The notes beneath the pieces were generated by a model. That model had not been told where the DNA came from. It did not search any database and saw only the letters and a program-made list of their open reading frames with translations. Both the position numbers and the translations under genes were made by a program. Positions 16,809 to 23,476 of a stretch of 38,513 nucleotides of DNA are shown piece by piece. The stretch lies in assembly GCF_018614095.1 (NCBI RefSeq), contig NZ_JAGGOY010000087.1, positions 1-38,513 of the forward strand, given 5' to 3'. How positions within the stretch are numbered: the stretch's first letter is position 1; each line of letters opens with the position of its first letter. The stretch is from Streptomyces sp. ISL-87 (GTDB lineage Bacteria > Actinomycetota > Actinomycetes > Streptomycetales > Streptomycetaceae).

Positions 16809-18544
16809 GCCGCGACCGTACGTGCCCGGACCCGACGGGTCAGGATCCAGCCGAGCCCACCGGCCGCGATGGCCAGCAGCGCGTACTCCGGAAGCGGCCC
16901 GAGGCGGGTGGCCGGAGTCTCGGTGGAGCGCAGCGGGATCTCCGCGACCAGCGCGTCCGCGGTGAACATCTTCGTCTGCTGGACGATCGTGCCGTCGGGC
17001 CGGATGACCGCGGTGACTCCGCTGGTGACCGGGACGAGGACGGTCCGGCTGTGCTCGACCGCGCGGACCTGGTCCATGGCGAGCTGCTGGTAGGTCATCT
17101 CGGTCCGGCCGAAGGTGGCGTTGTTGCTGGGGACGGCGATGACCTGGGCGCCGGCCTGGACCGTGGAGCGGACGGCGTCGTCGAAGGCGGCCTCGTAGCA
17201 GGTGACCATGCCGACGCCGCTGCCCGCCATGTCGAAGACGCCGGGCTCCTTGCCGGGGCCGAAGTCGCGGCGCACCCGGTCCACGTCGGCGCTGAAGATC
17301 CGTACGAAGGACCGCATCGGCATGCGTTCGCCGAAGGGCTGGATCTTGCGCTTGTCGTACGTCTCGGTGGGGCCCTTGACCGGGTTCCAGAGGATCATCG
17401 TGTTGCGGAGCGGGCCGGTTTCCGGGGCCAGTACGGAACCGATCGCGACCGGCACGCCGATGGCCTTGACCGCCTTGTCGATGACGTCGTAGGCGTCGGG
17501 CTGGGTGAAGGGGTCGATGTCGGAGGAGTTCTCCGGCCAGACGACGAAGTCGGGCTTCTGGACCCGGCCGGCCTTGACGTCGTCGGCGAGCTGGATGGTG
17601 CGCTTGGCGTGGTTGTCGAGGACGGCGCGGCGCTGGGCGTTGAAGTCGAAGCCTGCGCGCGGGACGTTGCCCTGGACGACGGCGGCCACGGCGGTGCCGT
17701 CCTCGGCGGCGTCGGAGACCAGCGGCCGGGCGGCGAGGGCAGCGCCGATCGGGGCGGCGACGGTCAGGGCGGCGAGCGCGGCGGCCGCCCGCCGGGGGTG
17801 GTTGCGCGCGACGCGCAGGGCCTCGTAGAGCCCGAATCCGCACAGGGCCACCGCGAAGGAGAGCACGGGAGTGCCGCCGAGAGCGGCGAGCGGGAGGAAG
17901 AGGCCCTCGGCCTGCCCGAAGGCCAGCTTGCCCCAGGGGAAGCCGCCGAAGGGGGCGCGGGCGCGCAGGGCCTCGCCGGCGACCCAGACGGCGGCGGTCC
18001 AGAGGGGCCAGCCGGGGAGCCGGCTGACGAGGGCGATGCCCAGGCCGGTGAGGCCGAGGAGGAGGGCTTCGAGGGTGACGAGCGCGATCCAGGGGACCGG
18101 GCCGACGCCCTCGCTGGTCCAGACGAGGAGCGGCAGCAGGTAGCCGAGCCCGAAGAGGAAGCCGAGGCCGAAACCGGCCCGGGCGCGGCGGCCGTGCAGG
18201 CAGCCGGCCAGCAGGGCCAGGGCGAAGGGGGCCAGCCACCACAGGGGGCGGGGCGGGAAGCTCAGGTAGAGCAGCGCGCCGGAGAGGGGCGCGAGCGCGA
18301 TGCGTACGAGGCGGGCGGCCGGGCGGGGGCGGGGGGCCGTGACGGCGTCGGCGGCGTGGGCGGCGTGGGCCTCGGTTCCGATCCCCACGACGACACCCAC
18401 ACCGGCGCCCTCCCCGGTACGGCCACCGGTTTGAGTTCCGCTTCCGCTTCCGCTCCCGCTTCCGCTCCCGGTTTCGGCTGCCGCGGAGGGCCGGGAGGGC
18501 TGCGAGGGCTCGTTCCCGGCCGCGCGGGTGACACTGCTGCTCAT
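16805..18544 (-). CDS. lnt: Apolipoprotein N-acyltransferase
   Basis: 579 residues. The N-terminal 75 residues are a low-complexity Ser/Gly and Ala/His tail (encoded by a CGGAAG-type repeat near 18,430-18,475), followed by about six membrane helices (78-275) and a nitrilase-fold domain (280-545). The catalytic triad is Glu336 (WPENSSD), Lys396 (YDKRK) and Cys447 (VTCYEAAF), with Glu404 in PFGE. The final helix (about 552-570) and Arg-rich end match the family. The enzyme transfers a third acyl chain from phospholipid to the N-terminal Cys of lipoproteins at the outer face of the membrane. Streptomyces usually have two Lnt copies and this is one; the actinobacterial Ppm1 glycosyltransferase fusion is absent. 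The first ATG has only a weak ribosome site. Confidence 0.93.
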   Translation of the reverse strand: MSSSVTRAAGNEPSQPSRPSAAAETGSGSGSGSGSGTQTGGRTGEGAGVGVVVGIGTEAHAAHAADAVTAPRPRPAARLVRIALAPLSGALLYLSFPPRPLWWLAPFALALLAGCLHGRRARAGFGLGFLFGLGYLLPLLVWTSEGVGPVPWIALVTLEALLLGLTGLGIALVSRLPGWPLWTAAVWVAGEALRARAPFGGFPWGKLAFGQAEGLFLPLAALGGTPVLSFAVALCGFGLYEALRVARNHPRRAAAALAALTVAAPIGAALAARPLVSDAAEDGTAVAAVVQGNVPRAGFDFNAQRRAVLDNHAKRTIQLADDVKAGRVQKPDFVVWPENSSDIDPFTQPDAYDVIDKAVKAIGVPVAIGSVLAPETGPLRNTMILWNPVKGPTETYDKRKIQPFGERMPMRSFVRIFSADVDRVRRDFGPGKEPGVFDMAGSGVGMVTCYEAAFDDAVRSTVQAGAQVIAVPSNNATFGRTEMTYQQLAMDQVRAVEHSRTVLVPVTSGVTAVIRPDGTIVQQTKMFTADALVAEIPLRSTETPATRLGPLPEYALLAIAAGGLGWILTRRVRARTVAA

Positions 18545-18588
18545 CTGGCGGAGTGTACGTCCCCACCCGCCGGGGACCCGTAAACGCC

Positions 18589-19104
18589 TCAGCGGGCGAG
18601 GGCCCGCAGATGGGCCCGGATCACCCGGACCGCGTTCTCGGCGTCGTCGACGGTGACGGTGAACAGCTTTCCGTCTCCGAGCCGCAGTTCCAGGCCCTCA
18701 CCTCGCCGGACGATGACCGCGGTGCCCTTCTCGGGGCGCCAGCGGTACCCCCAGCCGCCCCACTGCTGGGGGGTGATCTGGGGGACGAACTCGGCGGAGG
18801 TCACCTCGGCCAGCCGGATCTTCCGGCGCGGCAGCCCGATGTGGCCGCAGCGCACCTCCAGCGCCTCGGCATCGACGGTGACGGCGACGTACACGAAGGC
18901 GAGGGTGCCGTAGAGGATGAGCAGCCCGACGGCGAGGCACCCGATCACGGACATGAGCAGCGGGGCGATGCCGGAGGTCCAGGGGGAGCCGACGGCGAGT
19001 TGGATCCCGAGCGCCAGGCAGGCCGCGCCGGCCGCGGCAAGCAGCCACTGCGCGCGGTTGGAGGCCCGGCCCGTCCAGCGCGGACCAGGGGGGTGCGCCT
19101 TCAT
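18589..19104 (-). CDS. Two-helix membrane protein with PH-like domain
   Basis: 171 residues from the ATG at 19104; an in-frame ATG at 19131 with GAGAGG upstream would add nine residues. Two hydrophobic hairpin helices (about 22-42 and 48-72) precede a beta-rich domain of about 90 residues (EALEVRCGHIGLPRRKIRLA, WGYRWRP, GTAVIVRRGEGLELRLGDG). This is the layout of bacterial PH-like membrane proteins of actinobacteria (bPH type, near DUF3093). No enzymatic motif. Function unknown; such proteins are generally thought to act at the membrane. It is divergent from the VOC gene and ends 45 bases before lnt begins on the same strand, so it may lie upstream of lnt in one transcript. Confidence 0.7.
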   Translation of the reverse strand: MKAHPPGPRWTGRASNRAQWLLAAAGAACLALGIQLAVGSPWTSGIAPLLMSVIGCLAVGLLILYGTLAFVYVAVTVDAEALEVRCGHIGLPRRKIRLAEVTSAEFVPQITPQQWGGWGYRWRPEKGTAVIVRRGEGLELRLGDGKLFTVTVDDAENAVRVIRAHLRALAR

Positions 19105-19180
19105 GTGTAGCAGCGTACTCACGTTCCGCATGTGCGCCACCGCCTCTCCGCCACCCGGTCCACGGCGCGTTTGCCCGGCC

Positions 19181-19211
19181 TTGACCTGAACCAAACTTGA
19201 GGTCCTACGGT
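19181..19211 (+). promoter_or_regulatory. SoxR/MerR-type promoter with 19-bp spacer
   Basis: The -35 TTGACC (19181-19186) and -10 TACGGT (19206-19211) are separated by 19 bases, the overlong spacer typical of MerR-family activators. An inverted repeat ACCTGAA-6-TTGAGGT spans the spacer; the right half CTTGAGG equals the half-site of the SoxR box. Transcription should start 7-8 bases after the -10, at the ATG at 19219. Confidence 0.75.
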
Positions 19212-19218
19212 CGTCCGT

Positions 19219-19683
19219 ATGACCACTCACGAGGCAGTACAGATCGTTCCCGAGCGCTACCGCACGGCGGTGGTGCCGCACATCATGGTGGCGGACGCCG
19301 CGGCCGCCCTCGACTTCTACGGGCGGGCCTTCGGCGCCGTCGAAGACTTCCGGCTCGACGCGCCGGGCGGCGGGATCATGCACGCGGAGATACGGATCGG
19401 CGGGGCCGTCCTGATGCTCGGCGACGTCTCGGAGGGGCCGTTCACCGCGCCCACGACGCTGGGCGGGACATCGGTGGCCCTGCACGTCTTCGTCCCGGAT
19501 GTGGACGCGCTCGCACGCACGGCCGCGGCAGCCGGGGCCGAGCTGGTGCAGGAGCCCGCGGATCAGTTCCACGGCGACCGCACGGCCATCCTGCGGGACC
19601 CGTTCGGCCACATATGGGTCTTCCTGACCCACCAGGAGGACATCTCCGCGGCGGAACTGGAGCGCCGACTCGCCGAGGTGTAG
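19219..19683 (+). CDS. VOC-superfamily (glyoxalase/PhnB-like) protein, leaderless mRNA
   Basis: 154 residues with two beta-alpha-beta-beta-beta modules. The sequence VPHIMVADAAAALDFYGRAFGA is typical of the first module, and ILRDPFGHIWVF of the last strand. This PhnB-like branch includes uncharacterised and resistance-type proteins. There is no room for a ribosome site: the predicted -10 ends 7 bases before the ATG, so translation is probably leaderless. The promoter resembles a SoxR target, so the protein may handle redox-active compounds or oxidised metabolites; that is inference. Confidence 0.85.
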   Translation: MTTHEAVQIVPERYRTAVVPHIMVADAAAALDFYGRAFGAVEDFRLDAPGGGIMHAEIRIGGAVLMLGDVSEGPFTAPTTLGGTSVALHVFVPDVDALARTAAAAGAELVQEPADQFHGDRTAILRDPFGHIWVFLTHQEDISAAELERRLAEV

Positions 19684-20011
19684 GCCCGGGCCGCTGCTCC
19701 AGACCGGGGCCGCCCGGAGGCCGTGGCCGGCCGCGCTGCTGGACCCGATCGGCGCCTCCCACTTCGCGGCGCACGAGCACCTGCCGGCCGCGGCCGGACT
19801 GCCGGGCGGGCCGGAGGGGGCCCGCGCCCTGAGACTCGCGCTGCACGGGGCGATCCCGCACCTGCTCGCCGGGGCGCCGGCCGCCCTGACCGCAGCCGGC
19901 CTGGACGGCTTCACCCGTGGCGTGCTGGCCGCCGTATGCTCCGGATCAAGCACATCACCCGGATCGGCCGGATCGCCCGGATCGCCCGGATCGCCCGAGG
20001 AGGCGCCGTGA
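19684..20011 (+). pseudogene. Start-less 3' remnant of an unrecognised gene before the ARH gene
   Basis: A frame open from the TGA at 19625-19627 to the TGA at 20009-20011 encodes protein-like sequence (LLDPIGASHFAAHEHLPAAA, LHGAIPHLLAG, LTAAGLDGFTRGVLAA), then a Ser-Pro-Gly tail from a nine-base GGATCGCCC repeat (about 19,958-19,999). No ATG, GTG or TTG start exists in frame upstream of the protein-like part, so the 5' end seems lost. Its stop overlaps the ARH start as GTGA, the signature of a formerly coupled gene. I do not recognise the family. Confidence 0.5.
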
Positions 20012-20955
20012 TCACTCGGCTCGACCGCGCCGTGGGCGCCGTGTTGGGCTCGGCCGCCGGTGACGCGCTCGGCGCACCCTACGAGTTCGGCCCCGCGGGC
20101 GAACTCTCCGCGCGCGGCAGGGAGATGCTCGGGGGCGGCGGCTGGGATCCGGGCGAGGCCACGGACGACACGCAGATGGCGGTCCTGGTCGGCGAGTCCC
20201 TGCTGGAGCGAGACGGGCTCGAACTCCCCGATATCTTCGACCGGTTCAGGCGCTGGGCGGCCGGGCAGCCCAAGGACATCGGGCTCCAGACCGAGGACGT
20301 GCTGACGAATGGCGAGCCCTGGGATCTGGCCGCCGCGCTGCACTTCCAGGTCAACGCGCGGGCGGCGGGCAACGGTTCGCTGATGCGGGCCTCCACTTCG
20401 GCGGTGTACTTCGCCGCCGCCGGGCGGGAGGCCACGATGGACGCCGCCCGGAGGATCGCGGCGCTGACGCACGGCGACCGGGCCGCCTGGGAGGGCACGG
20501 CGATCCTGCACGAGCTGGTACGGGTCGCCTTGGACGGGGCCGATCCGCTGGCCGCCCTGCCCGAGACGCTCGACGCGGTGCACCCGGACCACCGCGAGCG
20601 GTACGCCCGCGTGCTCGCCGCCGACTGGCATCCGGGCCTGGCCACGGAGTTCAACGGGGCGGTGTGGCCCTGCCTCGGCTCGGCGGTATGGGCGCTGCGG
20701 ACGACCACCGGCTTCGCGGAGGCGGTGCGGGCTGCCGTGGACCTGGGCGGGGATACCGACACGGTGGCGGCGGTTACCGGCATGCTGGCGGGCTCTCGGT
20801 ACGGCCAGGCGGCGATCCCGGAACAGTGGAGCGCCACGCTGCACGTGCCACTGCCGGGGTTCGGCTCGCGGGTGCTGGACGCGGACGCGCTACGGGGGCT
20901 GGCTCAGCGACTCGCGGCGGCGGGCGCGGCGGCGGGCGGGGCGGCCGTTGGGTGA
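20008..20955 (+). CDS. ADP-ribosylglycohydrolase family protein
   Basis: 315 residues from a GTG with GAGGAGG 5 bases upstream, an excellent ribosome site. Motifs of the ARH/DraG family: GDALGAPYEF (19-28), TDDTQM (52-57, metal ligands) and LGGDTDTVAA with Asp249 and Asp251. The family removes ADP-ribose from proteins, nucleic acids or small molecules, using two Mg2+ ions. The length is normal. Its start overlaps the stop of a degenerate upstream frame, and its last 52 bases overlap the truncated ABC-F gene on the other strand. No ADP-ribosyltransferase is nearby, so the substrate is unknown. Confidence 0.88.
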   Translation: MITRLDRAVGAVLGSAAGDALGAPYEFGPAGELSARGREMLGGGGWDPGEATDDTQMAVLVGESLLERDGLELPDIFDRFRRWAAGQPKDIGLQTEDVLTNGEPWDLAAALHFQVNARAAGNGSLMRASTSAVYFAAAGREATMDAARRIAALTHGDRAAWEGTAILHELVRVALDGADPLAALPETLDAVHPDHRERYARVLAADWHPGLATEFNGAVWPCLGSAVWALRTTTGFAEAVRAAVDLGGDTDTVAAVTGMLAGSRYGQAAIPEQWSATLHVPLPGFGSRVLDADALRGLAQRLAAAGAAAGGAAVG

Positions 20956-21776
20956 GGTGTCGGCGAGAGGGTCAGGCGGCGGCCCCGGAAGGCGGCGCGC
21001 AGTCGCCGGTCGTGCGTGACCAGGATCAGGGTCCCGGTGAAGTGGGCCAGGGCCGCCTCCACTTCCTCCACCACGGCCGGCGCCAGGTGGTTCGTGGGCT
21101 CGTCGAGCAACAGCACGTCCAGCGGCTCCGCGACCAGCCGGGCCAGCTCCAGCTTGCGCCGCTGGCCGGCCGAGAGGGTGCTGACGGGTTGCGCCAGGTC
21201 CGCCGGGTGAAGAAGACCCAGCGCCTCGACCTGGTCGGCATACTCCTGCCCGAACGCCTCGACGGTTGAGCGGAGTTCACGCGCATGTGGGTCGTCCTGC
21301 CGCAGCAACCCCACGCGCGTCGGCGTGCGTACGGCACCGCGGGGCGGGGTCAACTCTCCTGCGAGCAGCAGCAACAGAGTGGACTTCCCCGCGCCGTTGG
21401 GCCCGGTGGTCAGGAGCCGTTCCCCCGGCTCCAAGCGGAACGTGGTGGGCTCGAGCCGTCCCGGCAGGGCGAGTTCGGCCGCCTCGACCACCCCGGCGGC
21501 CCCCGTGGCGAACCGGCCGGTGAAGCTGAGTGGCGGCGGGGGCGGCGACACGGGGTTCTCGGTCAGCCGGCGCAGCCGTTCCCGGGCGGTACGGATCCGG
21601 CTCGCGGCGCCGTGCGTACAGGAGCGGGCCCGGAAGGCACCGGCCCCGCTGAACCCGCGCGGCAGCTTGCGCGGGATCTCCCCGAACCGCCCGATGTTGC
21701 TTTCGGCGAGCCGCTCGGTACTGCGGAACTCCTCGCGCCGCGGGCAACAGGAACGAACACGAAACGTACCGTCTCG
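20904..21776 (-). pseudogene. 5'-truncated ABC-F ATPase (linker plus second ABC domain only)
   Basis: The frame is open from the TAG at 21777-21779. It reads the ABC-F interdomain linker (FRSTERLAESNIGRFGEIPR, ASRIRTARERLRRLTENPV) and then a complete second ATPase domain: Walker A GPNGAGKST, signature LSAGQRRKLELARL, Walker B LLLDEPTNHL and switch VTHD. The whole first ATPase domain, about 200 residues in family members, is missing, and no normal start precedes the linker. The GTG at 21551 would start inside the linker end and give 215 residues. ABC-F proteins protect ribosomes from antibiotics or act in translation and need both sites. A promoter and operators still lie upstream, so the decay is probably recent. 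Confidence 0.7.
21761..21775. promoter_or_regulatory. Operator-like dyad, proximal
   Basis: GAAACG-TAC-CGTCTC is an imperfect 6-3-6 inverted repeat (5 of 6 pairs) of TetR-operator type, just downstream of the predicted leftward transcription start. It resembles the second dyad at 21818-21830. Confidence 0.4.
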
Positions 21777-21789
21777 CTACCCGCCCGCA

Positions 21790-21818
21790 ACGATAGCCGC
21801 GCCCCATCGGCGCCGCAA
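21790..21818 (-). promoter_or_regulatory. Predicted promoter of the truncated ABC-F gene
   Basis: On the minus strand, -35 TTGCGG (21818-21813) and -10 TATCGT (21795-21790) are 17 bases apart. Start of transcription would be near 21783. The -35 touches one dyad and the start precedes the other. Confidence 0.5.
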
Positions 21819-21830
21819 GACGGTTCGTCT
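21818..21830. promoter_or_regulatory. Operator-like dyad, distal
   Basis: AGACG-GTT-CGTCT is a perfect 5-3-5 inverted repeat next to the -35 element. Together with 21761-21775 it suggests a shared consensus GAGACG-N3-CGTCTC for a TetR-like repressor; no intact repressor gene is adjacent. Confidence 0.45.
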
Positions 21831-21857
21831 CGTCAGTGGGATTCGGGCTGCTGCGGG

Positions 21858-22238
21858 TCAGCCCAGACGTAACTCTCGGGGAGCAGCTGCGCCACCGGCA
21901 CGGCCGGCAGGGAGGTCGCCGGCCCCGACGATGACCCGCAGCCGCGGGTGGAGGTCGAGGAGGACCTGGCGGCAGCGGCCGCAGGGCGGGAGGACCCCGC
22001 GGTCCCGGTCGCCGACGGCGACGATCGTGTCGAGCTCCCCGATGCCCTGGGCAACGGCCGCACCCAGTACGACGAGCTCGGCGCAGGGGCCGCCGGTGAA
22101 GTGGTAGACGTTCACGCCCGGGACGGTCCGGCCATCGGCGGTGCGGGCCATCGCCGCGACGGTGTGGTCCTCACCGTGGCAGCGGGTGCGGGCCAGTTCG
22201 GCGGCGGCCGCGACGAGGGCGCGGTCCTCGGGGGTCAC
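21858..22238 (-). CDS. Blasticidin-S-deaminase-like cytidine deaminase with frameshifted C-terminus
   Basis: As read, 126 residues from the GTG at 22238. The core HGEDHTVAAM, GVNVYHFTGGPCAELVVLG and PCGRCRQVLLDLHP carries the zinc-binding Cys-Ala-Glu and Pro-Cys-x-x-Cys motifs, and the GVNVYHFTGGPCAELVVLG stretch matches fungal blasticidin S deaminase as I remember it. The last 18 residues are off-family and include a TTA codon. The other frame continues as VPVAQLLPESYVWAD and stops at 21833, matching the deaminase end. One extra base, most simply in the GGG at 21910-21912, explains this. The active site is intact, but the tail packs on the core in this family. The GTG overlaps the stop of the racemase-like gene (GTGA), so the two are coupled. 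Confidence 0.8.
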   Translation of the reverse strand: MTPEDRALVAAAAELARTRCHGEDHTVAAMARTADGRTVPGVNVYHFTGGPCAELVVLGAAVAQGIGELDTIVAVGDRDRGVLPPCGRCRQVLLDLHPRLRVIVGAGDLPAGRAGGAAAPRELRLG

Positions 22239-23029
22239 CGCCCGACGGCCGCGTTCTCCCCCGCGAGCAGGCGCCCTTCGGCGTATCCGAGCGCGGCGGC
22301 GGAGAGGCTCTCCTCCCGCCCGCTGAGCAGCACGGTCAGGCTTCCGGTCCGGGGCAGGCCCGGCTCGGGGCGGGCGCCGCAGCGCCGCAGCGCCTGGATG
22401 GCGACGGGTTCGGCGGAGCCGTGGAAGACGAGCTCGGCGCCGCCGGTCCGCTCGGCCAGGGCGGCCCGGATGGGCTCCTCGACCAGCTCGTAGTGCGTGC
22501 AGCCGAGCACTACGTCCGTGACGTCCGGCGGGGTCAGTGCGGCGGCCGCGGCGACGGCCTGTGCCACGGCCTCCTCGTCCGCGTACTGGACGGCGTCGGC
22601 GAGACCGGGGCAGGGCACCTCGGTGACACGGACCCCGGCGGCGAAGTCGCGGATCAGCCCACGCTGGTACGGGCTGCCGGTGGTGGCGGGGGTGGCCCAG
22701 ATGGCCACGCGTCCGCCGGCGGCCGCGGCGGGCTTGATCGCCGGCACGGTCCCGATGACGGGGATCGCGGGCTCCAGCTCTGCGCGCAGGGCCGGCAGGG
22801 AGTGCACGGAGGCGGTGTTGCACGCCACGATCAGCGCGTCCGGGCGGTGCGCGGCGGCGGCCAGGGCGACGGCGACCGCCCGCTCGGTGAGGTCGGCGGG
22901 GGTACGCGGCCCCCACGGCATTCCGTCGGGGTCGGAGGACAGCACCAGATCGGCGTCCGGCCGCAGCCGTCGCATCGTGGCGGCCGCCGCGAGGAGGCCG
23001 ATCCCGGAGTCCATCAGCGCGATCTTCAC
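22235..23029 (-). CDS. Aspartate/glutamate racemase family protein (MurI-like)
   Basis: 264 residues from a GTG with AAGGTGA upstream. MurI features: DSGIGLL (7-13), Cys70 in VACNTAS and Cys177 in LGCTHYE, the two catalytic cysteines of cofactor-independent racemases. SSDPDGMPWGPRTP (31-44) replaces the typical YG-containing loop of cell-wall MurI. It could be a second glutamate racemase or a specialised racemase. It is first in a two-gene operon with the deaminase-like gene, so it may share a substrate or self-protection role; this is inferred. Downstream coupling is by GTGA overlap. Confidence 0.85.
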   Translation of the reverse strand: MKIALMDSGIGLLAAAATMRRLRPDADLVLSSDPDGMPWGPRTPADLTERAVAVALAAAAHRPDALIVACNTASVHSLPALRAELEPAIPVIGTVPAIKPAAAAGGRVAIWATPATTGSPYQRGLIRDFAAGVRVTEVPCPGLADAVQYADEEAVAQAVAAAAALTPPDVTDVVLGCTHYELVEEPIRAALAERTGGAELVFHGSAEPVAIQALRRCGARPEPGLPRTGSLTVLLSGREESLSAAALGYAEGRLLAGENAAVGR

Positions 23030-23476
23030 GGGGTCACCTTAATCGAAGCCCCCCGCGAACCCACCCCGCACGCAATCCCCGGCCCCGCCCGTACCCGTTC
23101 CGCAACCCCACCCGCAGCCGCCCGACCCCACCCTCAGGCGTCTCCCAGCCCCAGCCGGGAGGCGTCTCTCGACCCCGCCCGTACGCGGCTCACCGCTCGG
23201 CCCGTACGCGGCTCACCGCTCGGCCCGAAGGCGGTGGTGCTCCGTCTCGCCCGTGCGCGGCTCCCGGTCCGGTGGGACGTACTGACTCAGTTCCTCGGCC
23301 TCGAAGGCTCCCCCGTCAACCCGTGTCCTCACCGGCGTCCCGCAGCCACCTTCGAGGAATCCCTCACCGCGGCATCCCCCTCCACCACACCTGACCGCCC
23401 CCGCCCCGCACGGTCCCGGCCGGGGACACCCTGCGAGGAGCGAGACACGCGGCGCAGCCTTCGGCACACTGCCGCA
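23030..23476. other. Non-coding stretch between the racemase-like gene and hpnB
   Basis: 447 bases without a convincing gene. It contains a perfect 23-bp tandem duplication (23178-23200 and 23201-23223, opening CCCGTACGCGGCTCACCGCT). No tRNA, strong hairpin or clear promoter was seen. The hpnB promoter and the start region of the leftward racemase transcript must lie here. A long shadow frame crosses it but has no coding character. Confidence 0.5.
23178..23223. repeat. Perfect 23-bp tandem duplication
   Basis: Two identical adjacent 23-bp units, followed by the first four bases of a third. The identity points to a recent duplication. No known site function. Confidence 0.8.

Noticed and set aside
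21858..22916. Long minus frame joining the deaminase to upstream Arg-rich sequence
   Set aside because: The upstream part is a shadow of the MurI-like gene; the GTG at 22238 with GTGA overlap is the natural start.
23030..23476. tRNA or small RNA gene in the gap before hpnB
   Set aside because: No cloverleaf, no strong hairpin and no terminator; only a 23-bp duplication.
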